Assembly: GCA_008080735.1 (NCBI GenBank)
Contig: SHMW01000029.1
Span: forward strand, 1 to 42,570
Source of the DNA: Promethearchaeota archaeon
GTDB lineage: Archaea; Asgardarchaeota; Lokiarchaeia; Sigyniarchaeales; SOKP01
Direction: 5' to 3'
DNA length: 42,570 nucleotides
Each line of letters opens with the position of its first letter. The first letter of the stretch is position 1. The notes beneath the pieces were generated by a model. The model saw only the letters and a list, made by a program, of their open reading frames with translations. It was not told the DNA's origin and searched no databases. This document shows positions 16,510-25,638 of this stretch, one piece after another. The translations under genes and the position numbers were made by a program.

Positions 16510-17913
16510 TTATGATTTTTGAAAGACAAATATTTTACGCTTTATAATTTGTCCAGGTTTTGTATCCATAATTGAATATAGTTTTTGTTTTCTAAATTGA
16601 AGAATTTCGTTTGATTTGTTCGTAATTCTTTTTGAAGAAATTAGAGGGATTGGTCTAAAATTATGCCTCGTCGCGATTTTTTGGATATCCATTCGTTTAT
16701 CGCTGGTATCATCAACCAAACTAATACTTGGGGCAACTATACAGATTCTTGAATCATGTTTTAAAAGTTTATATGCTTCCCTGAAGATGATATCATATAA
16801 TGGTTCGAGTTTGGTTTCAAATAATTCAATTACTTCTATCGAATATGGTTCTTCCGTATAAAAAGGCCCTAAATCGGGTTCAGAAACGATTCCATCAAAA
16901 AATTCGTGCTCAAACTGATTAGACAAGTGTTTAATATTAATTGTTCGGAATCTTTCTGATATTTTTGGAATTTGGGGGATTTCTAGCTCTTTCTGAAGCC
17001 ATCTTATATTTTTTTTAGTATGCTCCACTTTTTCTTTCTCAACATCAGACCCATATATATTAAAATCTTCTATGAGAGCAAAAAGAGCAATAGTTCCATT
17101 TCCAACAAAGGGATCTAAGATTCTCTTTTGGTGGCGATTATCAAAAATATTAAGAAAATTCAACATCATAATAGCTAATTTTGGCGAAATAGAACTTTTG
17201 AAATCTTTATGAGGTCGTTCTTCGTCAACCTTACGCTTAAAATTGGGGTCATCCGCCGTAAAAGTTCGACCAAAATAACATCCCTCCTCAGTTATCGCAA
17301 AAATAAGCTCTGCTCTATTTTCTTTTAGGAGTTCATATTTAATAACATGATGAGGAAAAATGGGATTAAGATTTCCTGATGTTATATTCTTTTCGGGATA
17401 TTTAAAATAAATTGCCTTATTTGCTCCTTTTTCTTTCAGTATTTTAGAAATGTTTTTATTTAGAAATGGTAAGAAATGCTTTACTAACACTTCTCGATAA
17501 TACTTGTCGTCAAATAGGTTAGGATAAATAGAGACCGCAAAAAAAATATCTCTGTCTTCTATTTGTCGAAATATCTTTTCTAAATTATTTTTTAGAATTT
17601 GTTTGATTTTTTTCCTAGCTCGCTTTACCTCATTAAAATTATCAATATTAAGAGGGAAGGCACTCTTTAGAGTAAAAATGTTAAAAAAATCAAAAATTCG
17701 CGCAACTTTTTGCGTTCCTCCTAAGTAATATTGAAGGTTTTCAAGGTGATCCACATAATATTCTTGCTTAAGTAACTTATTAAACTTGACCGACGCAATA
17801 TTAGAGGAGTAATCGTTAATCTTTCCCGCATAGACATTGCTTTTTAAAACCATATCTAATTCTGCTAGTGAAAGTTTCCAATTACTTCCCAAAACAAAAA
17901 TGAAATCGTCCAT
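16510..17913 (-). CDS. Trm11/TrmG10-like RNA methyltransferase
   Basis: 467 residues. The N-terminus (FVLGSNWKLSLAELDMVL) matches the start of archaeal tRNA guanine-10 methylases, and the middle probably contains a THUMP-type RNA-binding domain. The SAM site is DPFVGNGTIALFAL near residue 264, followed by GSDVEKEKVEHTKKN. Motif IV, normally (D/N)PPY, reads SEPDLGPF near residue 325. The target-nitrogen pocket is therefore changed, and the exact modification cannot be assumed. The known family makes m2G or m2,2G at tRNA position 10. It is transcribed just before nth. Class and RNA target are probable; the exact reaction is uncertain. Confidence 0.75.
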   Translation of the reverse strand: MDDFIFVLGSNWKLSLAELDMVLKSNVYAGKINDYSSNIASVKFNKLLKQEYYVDHLENLQYYLGGTQKVARIFDFFNIFTLKSAFPLNIDNFNEVKRARKKIKQILKNNLEKIFRQIEDRDIFFAVSIYPNLFDDKYYREVLVKHFLPFLNKNISKILKEKGANKAIYFKYPEKNITSGNLNPIFPHHVIKYELLKENRAELIFAITEEGCYFGRTFTADDPNFKRKVDEERPHKDFKSSISPKLAIMMLNFLNIFDNRHQKRILDPFVGNGTIALFALIEDFNIYGSDVEKEKVEHTKKNIRWLQKELEIPQIPKISERFRTINIKHLSNQFEHEFFDGIVSEPDLGPFYTEEPYSIEVIELFETKLEPLYDIIFREAYKLLKHDSRICIVAPSISLVDDTSDKRMDIQKIATRHNFRPIPLISSKRITNKSNEILQFRKQKLYSIMDTKPGQIIKRKIFVFQKS

Positions 17914-18011
17914 TATACTTTCTTAAAAACGTAAATGAAATATGTAATTTCTTTTTTTCGATTTACTCGATACCTATATTAAAATATTTTAAAAATCAAG
18001 ATAAATAAGAA

Positions 18012-19370
18012 TTAGTTAGAGTTCTCGATATCCTCTTCTTCAATTCCAAATTTTTCTTTAATCCATTCTTTATATTGATTCGTGATATTTCCTTGCCAGA
18101 TGGCATGTTTACCCGTTTGTTTTTCAAACTGTTCAATCAATTGTTCATCTTTGAATTTTCCTTTATGATTTTGTGTTTCTATTGCTGGGTTTTCCTCTTT
18201 ATTTGAACTGTCCTCATTAGTTACTTCCTTTTTTTCTTTAGATTTTTCAATTTCTTCTAATTCTTCCTCTTCTAAATCCAGCTCGTCGAAATCTATCGAT
18301 AATTCAAATTTTTCTCCCGAGATTTCCTCTAAAGTACTGATTATATCCAAGAGATCTTCTTTTTTCCGTTTTGGTATTAGATTTAGAATTTCTTCCTCAG
18401 CGGCTCTTTTCTTCTCCTTCTCTTCTTTTTCATAAGCTTTCTTCTTTTCTAATTGTCGAGCTTGAAGTTCATTCATGATCTCTCGATAATTATCCTTGAA
18501 ATGTTTAAGTCCTACATTTACTAAATCGGAAAAACTTCCCCATTGCTCTTCATTAACAGTTTTTTCAGACCATTGAAATAATTCTCTATTGATATTAAGA
18601 GTTAATACTTTATCTTCGGTAGATTCTTTTTCTATTAACCAGGTGATCGCATTTCCAATTAGTACATCATTATCATGAGCATAAAATCCGTATTCTTTTC
18701 CCAGTGATGAAAATAAAGATAATGCTCCAAATGCAACTACTCTTCCCTGATAATATTCTATTGCCACCATAAGCGGACTATTTGGAATATCTTCTTCAAT
18801 CCATCCTTCTCCATCATACATCTTATGCCAAGCGTTTAGTCCTGCTTTGATAAGTACATCGATATTGATGCTTTGGTCTTTTTTAATATATTCTTGGACA
18901 TCTAATGAGCAAGCGCTGGAAAATACAACTTTTTTCACGCCGTTAGTGATACTATGAGGTTTAAAATCCGAGAAAATTGGGCGCTTTTGGAGATTGGCAT
19001 ATTTCATTGAATCACGGACCTCATCCGGAACAATGGAGAACTTGAACCTTTCAGTTAGTTGGCTTAAATTTGTCCTGTTTTTATAATCTCCTCCCGCAGA
19101 GCTGACGATTAGAAGACCACCACCTTCTTTTACATATTCTTCGACATTATTTATTTCCTCTTCGGTGAACTCTGCACTCCTTGGGGTTGTTAACATAATC
19201 AAGTCATAATTTTCCAGTTTTTCTATCGAATCGAAACCAGCTTGGATTTTCCCGAGTCTAAAACCAGAATTAAATAAAAACTGTACAAAATCCGAATAGG
19301 AGCTGGATTCCATAGTTAATTTATTTTTATGCGAATAGTCTAAAGCAATCTTACCTCTTTTAGCCGTCAT
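18012..19370 (-). CDS. GIFT-domain (IFT52/GldG-like) protein with charged coiled-coil tail
   Basis: 452 residues. The first 250 resemble the GIFT domain, a class I glutamine-amidotransferase-like fold shared by eukaryotic IFT52 and bacterial GldG. Visible features are a strand-rich start (GKIALDYSHKN), DLIMLTTPRSAEFTEEEINN, then VEEYVKEGGGLLIVSSAGGD, NLSQLTERF, VPDEVRDSMKYAN and a final QGRVVAFGALSLFS. Human IFT52 has the same order: PREKF, a YLxxGG segment, NxNxLLEEYG, and DxVVRN. No catalytic Cys-His pair of an amidotransferase is evident. From about 300 the sequence is highly charged, helical and coiled-coil-like, with an acidic Glu-rich stretch near 370-400. It is flanked by unrelated RNA-modification genes and probably cytosolic. 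The domain call is by eye. Confidence 0.6.
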   Translation of the reverse strand: MTAKRGKIALDYSHKNKLTMESSSYSDFVQFLFNSGFRLGKIQAGFDSIEKLENYDLIMLTTPRSAEFTEEEINNVEEYVKEGGGLLIVSSAGGDYKNRTNLSQLTERFKFSIVPDEVRDSMKYANLQKRPIFSDFKPHSITNGVKKVVFSSACSLDVQEYIKKDQSINIDVLIKAGLNAWHKMYDGEGWIEEDIPNSPLMVAIEYYQGRVVAFGALSLFSSLGKEYGFYAHDNDVLIGNAITWLIEKESTEDKVLTLNINRELFQWSEKTVNEEQWGSFSDLVNVGLKHFKDNYREIMNELQARQLEKKKAYEKEEKEKKRAAEEEILNLIPKRKKEDLLDIISTLEEISGEKFELSIDFDELDLEEEELEEIEKSKEKKEVTNEDSSNKEENPAIETQNHKGKFKDEQLIEQFEKQTGKHAIWQGNITNQYKEWIKEKFGIEEEDIENSN

Positions 19371-19469
19371 TTTTCTTATATTATATTTTATTGCTCTAGC
19401 TTAATTATATATACTCTTTAATTTTGAGTTTTATTATTATATCTAAAAAAAATACAATAACCTTCTCTT

Positions 19470-20333
19470 TTATTTTTCTGCCTTTTTAGCAAAAATATCG
19501 TATACTGTGTGATATAAATTTGGTCCGTAGCTCTTTACAAAACGTTTGTCCTTCAATTCTGTGATAAATCCCAGGCATTCAGCATTCTCAGCAAATTCAT
19601 TGTAGAGCACCAAATCTTTTTCCCTATCGCCAATCCCTTCATAGTGAATAATAGTGCCAGAATTTTTTACTAAAGTTAATGCCTCCTCAATATAATCTTT
19701 TGGAGCTGGAAAAACTCCCATAATGATCCTATCAGCTCTAATCCCCTCCTCACTCAATCTTAACACCTCCTCTTTACAATTTCCGTGGATGGGATGAATC
19801 AATTCTTGAACCTTGTTTAATTTAATATTTTCAACAAGATATTTATAGGCAGTTGGATTTAACTCGATACTATGAATCTTTTCAGGATCCGCTAATACAG
19901 CTATTGGGAGCGAAAAATAGCCAATTCCTGCAAACATATCTACAATAATCTCCCCAGCCTTCACTAAAGATGCAAGATGTTTTCTTTCGTTAATATTTCC
20001 TTTACTAAACATTATTTTTTTAATATTGAATCGATACACAACTCCATGTTCTTTATGTTCAACCATGGGATCCTTCTCTCCGGCCACATATTCAATTCTT
20101 TCAGGTTCTCGAAATTGACCTTCAATTTTCCCTCGATTTATATACACTGAACGCATATAGTGAAGGATGTCAAGATATGCATTCGCAATGAGTTTTTTCT
20201 TTTCTAATAATTGCTCATCCAATTTAATTATAACAATCCCTCCTAACGTTTGAAATCCGCTAGGCAACAGCTCTAATTCTTTTTCGGTTAGCTCTGCTCT
20301 TAATTTTTCAACTAACTTATCTTTAAATCCCAT
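19470..20333 (-). CDS. Trm5/Taw2-type class I methyltransferase-fold protein (wyosine pathway)
   Basis: 287 residues. The SAM motif DMFAGIGYFSLPIAV and the acidic loop SIELNPTAYKYLVENIKLNKV are characteristic of the Trm5/Tyw2 group. Trm5 has NLP at motif IV, whereas here RADRIIMGVFPAP lacks that asparagine. This points to the Tyw2/Taw2 branch, which transfers an aminocarboxypropyl group from SAM to the wyosine precursor at tRNA-Phe position 37. The short N-terminal domain (LLPSGFQTLGGIVIIKL) also fits archaeal members. The gene is monocistronic by spacing and divergent from the acyl-CoA synthetase. The Taw2 assignment is probable but Trm5 cannot be fully excluded. Confidence 0.75.
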   Translation of the reverse strand: MGFKDKLVEKLRAELTEKELELLPSGFQTLGGIVIIKLDEQLLEKKKLIANAYLDILHYMRSVYINRGKIEGQFREPERIEYVAGEKDPMVEHKEHGVVYRFNIKKIMFSKGNINERKHLASLVKAGEIIVDMFAGIGYFSLPIAVLADPEKIHSIELNPTAYKYLVENIKLNKVQELIHPIHGNCKEEVLRLSEEGIRADRIIMGVFPAPKDYIEEALTLVKNSGTIIHYEGIGDREKDLVLYNEFAENAECLGFITELKDKRFVKSYGPNLYHTVYDIFAKKAEK

Positions 20334-20520
20334 CTTATTTCTAATGTTTTGAACAATGATTAGAATCTAAACTGATCTATATAAGTAGTTAAGTATATAA
20401 ATTCAATTTTTCTAATAATTCAATAAAAAACATTAAATATCTTAATATCAAAATAGATTATTAATTGTAATTTGAAACATAAAATATCTAATACATAACT
20501 GTTAAAAAAACGTGAAATAT

Positions 20521-22374
20521 ATGCCAAGTTTAAAAGATTTTGAAGTTGACGATAATAAAGTATGGTTTACTGGAGGATATTGGCCAGAGGGAGTTCCAAA
20601 ACAGCTTTATGATGTCGATCGTGTTAAGATAGAGCCGATGTTCGACGGGTTTATCCGAAATGCGAACGATAACGATCTCTGGGACGAAGATATCTGTATG
20701 GCGGTCTTTGGGCCGCATATTGAGAAAATAACCTATCGTAAATTAATCGAATATGCAAAACGATTCGGTACATATTTATATGATTTAGGTGTGAGAAAAG
20801 GGGATACGGTCGCAATAGATTTACCCAACTCCATTAATTTCGTTGTAGCATACATCGGGACCCAATATATTGGTGCGATTGTGGCTGGTGTCAATCCACA
20901 ATATAAACCGATGGAATTACTCCACGAATTAACTATTACTGATGCAAAAGTGCTAGTATTGATGGATGCGCTTTATTTACTCGTGAAATCTACTTTACCT
21001 AAAACTAAAGTTAAACACTTAATTCCAACTAACCTTCTCGACTTCGTAAACGTTCCCGAGAAAATGTTTGAATTATTACGAGATAAAGTACCAGATTTTC
21101 AAGATAAGATTCCTGATGAGGGGAAAACCTATAAGGTCCATCGATTAATGGATATTCTTGAAAATACCGAACCTAAGGAGATCGAAGTGGATATAGATCC
21201 GTGGAATGATCCCGCAGTCTATTTAATGACCGGTGGAACCACAGGACTACCGAAAGCTGCGATGCTAAGTCATGCAAATTTAATTGCGAATCTTTATCAA
21301 ATGCAAGACTGGGTACAATTAACTCCTGGCATGATTACTATTGGATCAATTCCGTTCTTCCACAGCTTTGGGATGACCTGCGTAATGAATGGCGCTACTG
21401 CCCTAGGAATGAACATGCTTCTGTTCCCACGACCACCTGAGGAGGAAGATTTATGTAAAACAATCAAACAACTTGATGCTCCGAAAGGTATTATGTACAC
21501 CGGAGTTGAGATGCTTTTCAAGAGATTAACCGATTTCGTAGAAGAAATGGGAGAGGAAAAATTCAAAAAACGCTATGATTTCCATGAGAAATTGAAATAC
21601 GCCACTCAAGGCGCGGGACCATTGCATGATTATGTGAGAGTTCCCTTCGAAGAAATATTCTGTCCAATTCGCGTTGGATATGGATTAACTGAAACCTCGC
21701 CCGTTGTGTCTGTCGCACCCTTCTGGGGACCGACTAAAACGGGAAAAATTGGATTGCCACTTCCAGGTACCGATTGGGCGATTTTCGATCCAAATGATTT
21801 TGATGCGGGACCAATCTGCGATGGAACAAAAGAACGAGGTGGTTTTGGAGTTGAACATACGGGAGAGATCTGTGTCTGTGGCCCTCAAGTTATGCTGGGC
21901 TATAAAGGTGAGCAAAAGGAACAAGAGGACAACTTGAAAATGTGGGATGGACGTCGCTGGTTATTGACCGGTGATATTGGCTTTATGGACGAACACGGCT
22001 GGTGTGAAATCCGAGATCGCAAGAAATCCTTAATCAAGGTATCAGGACATTCTGTCTTTCCAAAAGAAGTAGAAGAGCTGATGGCACACCATCCGATGGT
22101 CGATGAAGTGGCTGTCGCGGGCCTGCCAGATGAACACCGAGGGGAAGTTGCAAAAGCGTGGGTGACACTCAAAAAGGATTATAAAGCCGATAAGGACATC
22201 ACATCGGAGCAACTGAAGGAATGGTGCTATGAAAATATGGCTAAATGGAAAACTCCATCGTATATTGAGTTTGTAAAGAGTCTTCCTGTAAGCATGACCG
22301 GAAAAGTCCAACGTAGAGCACTACAAGAGAAAGATCTTAGCAGAATCGAGAAAGGGCGCGATATTAGAGGTTAA
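20521..22374 (+). CDS. AMP-forming acyl-CoA synthetase (long-chain fatty acid-CoA ligase-like)
   Basis: Activates a carboxylic acid with ATP and CoA through an acyl-adenylate. The P-loop-like motif YLMTGGTTGLPKAAMLSH lies near residue 235, YGLTETSPV near 388 and LTGDIGFMDEHGW near 485. DRKKSLIKVSGHSVFP comes next, and a C-terminal MTGKVQRR contains the adenylation lysine. All core motifs are intact. Length and motif order fit long- or medium-chain acyl-CoA ligases; the chain length cannot be read. GTGA at 20512 is five bases before the ATG at 20521, so this ATG is preferred over a GTG start. A GPH-type transporter follows in the same direction after about 160 bp. Confidence 0.88.
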   Translation: MPSLKDFEVDDNKVWFTGGYWPEGVPKQLYDVDRVKIEPMFDGFIRNANDNDLWDEDICMAVFGPHIEKITYRKLIEYAKRFGTYLYDLGVRKGDTVAIDLPNSINFVVAYIGTQYIGAIVAGVNPQYKPMELLHELTITDAKVLVLMDALYLLVKSTLPKTKVKHLIPTNLLDFVNVPEKMFELLRDKVPDFQDKIPDEGKTYKVHRLMDILENTEPKEIEVDIDPWNDPAVYLMTGGTTGLPKAAMLSHANLIANLYQMQDWVQLTPGMITIGSIPFFHSFGMTCVMNGATALGMNMLLFPRPPEEEDLCKTIKQLDAPKGIMYTGVEMLFKRLTDFVEEMGEEKFKKRYDFHEKLKYATQGAGPLHDYVRVPFEEIFCPIRVGYGLTETSPVVSVAPFWGPTKTGKIGLPLPGTDWAIFDPNDFDAGPICDGTKERGGFGVEHTGEICVCGPQVMLGYKGEQKEQEDNLKMWDGRRWLLTGDIGFMDEHGWCEIRDRKKSLIKVSGHSVFPKEVEELMAHHPMVDEVAVAGLPDEHRGEVAKAWVTLKKDYKADKDITSEQLKEWCYENMAKWKTPSYIEFVKSLPVSMTGKVQRRALQEKDLSRIEKGRDIRG

Positions 22375-22397
22375 TTCAATATTTTCTTTATAAATTT

Positions 22398-22404
22398 TTT
22401 TCAC
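22398..22404 (+). terminator. T-run terminator after the acyl-CoA synthetase gene
   Basis: A run of seven T about 23 bp after the stop codon, followed by further T-rich sequence, fits archaeal termination. The transporter gene downstream has its own Shine-Dalgarno sequence, so it may be transcribed separately. Confidence 0.35.
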
Positions 22405-22537
22405 TTTATTTCTATTTTATGCTTAATATAGGTTTATACCTCATTTAGAATTTTTAAGTTCTCAGTAGAAAAGTTAATATAATATTTTCTCTAAGTTGTA
22501 TTAAAATAGTATATAATTTACTTATTGTGAGAATAAA

Positions 22538-23968
22538 ATGAGTTCTACGGAAAAAAACTCTGTCAAAGAGACATCTACAGCAGATAAAGTCAAATTACCC
22601 TTATTAGTCTTTCTTTCATTTGCTCTTGGCGATTTCATTATCGAGCTGTTTGTCTATCTATTTAGTGTACGCGTACTACATTTCTATGAGACAGTTGTTG
22701 GTCTTCAACCGACAGTATATCTTCTGGTATATATAATCTACGCGGGATATAATATGGTAAATGATCCCATCGTGGGTAATTTCGCGGATAAACCAAAATC
22801 TTTCTGGAAAAAATATGGGAAGCGCGCGCCTTGGATTGTAGTTGGAGTAATTGGATTGGCTATTTCCTTTGTATTCATATTCGCAGTTCCAGATATAAAC
22901 CCTCAAGAAAGTATCGCAAATACGGTTATCGTATTTATATGGTTCCTCGTATCTGTGTGCCTTTTCGATACTTTTTTCTCTATGTTTGATACTAACTACA
23001 ATGGCTTAATTCCAGAGAAATTTAGAACGGACAAACAAAGATTAAGATTGTCTGGGTTTGAAGTGACTATGGGAATATTGGGCCAAATCGTAGGGTCAAC
23101 ACTTTCACCTTTACTGTTCGACGACGATATTCAGAGTTCCTTTATCGTGATGGCTTTAGTAATGGCAATCGTGGCGATCGTGATTGTGCTTCTTCAGCTT
23201 TATGGAATACGCGAAAGCGAAGAGATGAAGGAAGGACATTTGAAAAACGCTGGTCGTCTTCAAGACAGGAGCTTCTTCGAAACATTAAAAATTTGTATTA
23301 CTCAACGGAGTTTCTTAGCTTATCTTCTGCTATTTACATGCTATCAAGCAACAATTTTGCTCCTTTTAGGTTCTATTCCATATTTAGTTGAATTTGTATT
23401 AGGATTGTCAGATGATTATGAAACTCTTATTATGTTGGGGTACATAGTTGCGGGTTTAGCATCGGTTCCGATTTGGTCTAAAGTAGCCTTGAAAAAAGGA
23501 AAAAAGAATGTATATGTGGTGACGGGTATTGCTACGTCTTTCTTAAGCATTCCGTTTTTCTTTATCGAGACACTTGAATTGAGCATCTTATTTGGTGCTA
23601 TTCTTGGTGTGGGACTTATAGGATTTTGGCTTATGTCAAACCCAATTCTGGCGGATGTGATTGATGAAGCGGTAGCGAAAAATGAAATTCGGCAAGAAGG
23701 ATTATATATGGGTGTGCGCGTGTTTTTCGCTCGGATTGCGCTTATAATTCAAGCACTCACTTTTGCCGTGATCCATATGCTTACGTTTTTTGACCCAGAA
23801 GCGCCTGCTCCTATAGATCCACTACCAAAATTAGGATTGAAAATACAAATGGCGATCGTTCCAATGATTATAATGCTTATAGGGATCATTATCTTTTATC
23901 TGTTGTATGATATAACTCCTGAAAAGAAAGAACAAACAAGACTTCGGTTAGAACAGCTAAAATTATAA
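22538..23968 (+). CDS. GPH-type (MelB-like) cation symporter, MFS superfamily
   Basis: 476 residues with about twelve hydrophobic segments. YNMVNDPIVGNFADK near 70 is the typical first-half motif of the glycoside-pentoside-hexuronide:cation symporter family. The aspartates at its start resemble the cation site of MelB. A matching second half includes WLMSNPILADVIDEAV. It probably imports a sugar or similar polar molecule with H+ or Na+. The substrate is unknown; the nearby FGGY sugar kinase suggests a carbohydrate, but it is not in the same operon. GTGAG lies about six bases before the ATG. Confidence 0.85.
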   Translation: MSSTEKNSVKETSTADKVKLPLLVFLSFALGDFIIELFVYLFSVRVLHFYETVVGLQPTVYLLVYIIYAGYNMVNDPIVGNFADKPKSFWKKYGKRAPWIVVGVIGLAISFVFIFAVPDINPQESIANTVIVFIWFLVSVCLFDTFFSMFDTNYNGLIPEKFRTDKQRLRLSGFEVTMGILGQIVGSTLSPLLFDDDIQSSFIVMALVMAIVAIVIVLLQLYGIRESEEMKEGHLKNAGRLQDRSFFETLKICITQRSFLAYLLLFTCYQATILLLLGSIPYLVEFVLGLSDDYETLIMLGYIVAGLASVPIWSKVALKKGKKNVYVVTGIATSFLSIPFFFIETLELSILFGAILGVGLIGFWLMSNPILADVIDEAVAKNEIRQEGLYMGVRVFFARIALIIQALTFAVIHMLTFFDPEAPAPIDPLPKLGLKIQMAIVPMIIMLIGIIIFYLLYDITPEKKEQTRLRLEQLKL

Positions 23969-24009
23969 ATATTCAAATCTATATTACATTTTTTTATTTC
24001 TTTCCATTT

Positions 24010-25284
24010 TTAAAGATATGAATAGCAATAGGAATCATGCTTTGGGAATAATTTCTCCATAAATACCAACCAATCTTCCTTGTATATCGTGTCTGTGATT
24101 ATTGATTTGATTTCTTGAATAGTTTTTGAACCGAGGATAATTTGGGTTAAATGTGAATTGGGAACCTTCAAATCGTAATCAGGCTCCTCGGGAAATCCTT
24201 TTCTCAATTCAATTTGCTTGATTTCTCCGTTCCTAAAACAAATATGGAGATTTTCGCGATAAGTACTTATTTTTATTATTTTATTCATATCCCGAAAGAT
24301 TGAATTCTTGATTCTTCTCTCCATCAAGGGTCTAATCGCATCAAAAAATTTCTTGAGATTGGGGATTTTAATTTGCCAACCCCACTTATTCTCTATCGTG
24401 GCACCCAATGATAATAGAAATGAACTAAGCTCTGAATTTGGAGGATTGAGAATTAGAATTGAATTTTCTCTGAGATTATTCTGTTTTTTGCATTCATTTT
24501 TCCAAAAATCTAACATTCGAAGTATCTGTCGACAGCTTAATGCGCTCGTTAGCATAATTACATTTTCCGTGCCGAAATATTCTCCCACACAAAAAAAAGC
24601 TTGGACCTCCTTCTTTTCTTCCAAAACATAAGTTCGAAATTGAAATTCTGTATATTTATCATTTAAATATTTATAGATAAAAGGCTTAGAATTAAATTTT
24701 TGCGTGATGCTATATTTTTCAGCCCATTGATTATACAGATTTTCCAAGTTTTCGATATCAGCTTCCAAAGCTCTTCTAATTCTTATATCGTAGTTCTCGG
24801 ATTCGGGAATTTCATCAAATGAAACCTTATATCCATAATCTAAAGGTATAGCAAATTCATAGCCGTATCTCCGATAAAAGAAAGGAACTCCTCGAATTAC
24901 AGAGAGTATATAACCTCTTTCTTGCATAATTTTTTCGTAGCATTGATTTATTTTTGAAAATAGACCATGGTCCCTATACTCTTCAGCTGTAGCAACAAAT
25001 CCCATTTCACAGATTGGAATATTAATGCCTTCAAAGTCCCAAATTTCTGGAAATAACAACCCAGAGGAGACTATTTTATCTTTTAATTCATCTTCTATAT
25101 AAAACCATATATGATCTTTCCTATTGGGGTGATCATTGAATAAACGGTACATATAGTTCTTTAGATCTTCTCCATGGACTTGGATATTTAACTTAATTAT
25201 TCTATCAATCTCCTCTTCATTCTCTTCAGCGATTCTAAGAATAAGATTATCTCCAATTTTTTCCAAATGACCCTTTTGTAACAT
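24010..25284 (-). CDS. Eis-like GNAT N-acetyltransferase with SCP2-like C-terminus
   Basis: About 424 residues, the size of the Eis family. The N-terminal GNAT part shows EMGFVATAEEYRDHGLFSKI with the acetyl-CoA-binding strand-helix and VIRGVPFFYRRYGYEFA, a strong Eis-family signature. A second degenerate GNAT region follows. The C-terminus (ENLHICFRNGEIKQIEL, then DLKVPNSHLTQIILG) resembles the SCP2-like domain of these proteins. Eis enzymes acetylate amines, including aminoglycosides and lysines; the natural substrate here is unknown. The start codon ATG follows a TTG three bases upstream. The gene stands alone, convergent with the symporter. Confidence 0.78.
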   Translation of the reverse strand: MLQKGHLEKIGDNLILRIAEENEEEIDRIIKLNIQVHGEDLKNYMYRLFNDHPNRKDHIWFYIEDELKDKIVSSGLLFPEIWDFEGINIPICEMGFVATAEEYRDHGLFSKINQCYEKIMQERGYILSVIRGVPFFYRRYGYEFAIPLDYGYKVSFDEIPESENYDIRIRRALEADIENLENLYNQWAEKYSITQKFNSKPFIYKYLNDKYTEFQFRTYVLEEKKEVQAFFCVGEYFGTENVIMLTSALSCRQILRMLDFWKNECKKQNNLRENSILILNPPNSELSSFLLSLGATIENKWGWQIKIPNLKKFFDAIRPLMERRIKNSIFRDMNKIIKISTYRENLHICFRNGEIKQIELRKGFPEEPDYDLKVPNSHLTQIILGSKTIQEIKSIITDTIYKEDWLVFMEKLFPKHDSYCYSYL

Positions 25285-25638
25285 CAAGGAAATAAACGAT
25301 TTGCAATTAATATCTTTTTTTAAACATTCCTTTTTCCTCTATCCTATTTTAAGTTCATAAGCTAGCTTATACAAAATATTATTTTCCGTAAATCTTATTT
25401 AAATTTAGATATTGATATGGCGAATTATTTATTGGAAATAGATCATAATAATATCTAAGAAACTTTTTGTACATATATATCTCCTAAAGGTTTATTAAGC
25501 TATGTGGATGCTTCGCTAGTTTATCTTTATCAAAAATATAATGCGTTATATTTAATTTCATTTGATGTTCATATCGATAATTTAGTTAATAGATTATTGA
25601 TATAATTAAAAAAGAAAAAGAAAGTGAGAGATTGTTAG
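25285..25638. other. Gene-free AT-rich stretch
   Basis: A 354 bp spacer between two minus-strand genes: it holds the promoter of the Eis-like gene and the 3' end region of the FGGY kinase. Both strands have only very short open frames. I see no RNA gene, repeat or recognisable site beyond AT-rich promoter-like sequence. Confidence 0.3.

Noticed and set aside
21685..21937. Two frames, one per strand, inside the acyl-CoA synthetase gene
   Set aside because: Both overlap the conserved YGLTETSP region of a real enzyme and show no start signals.
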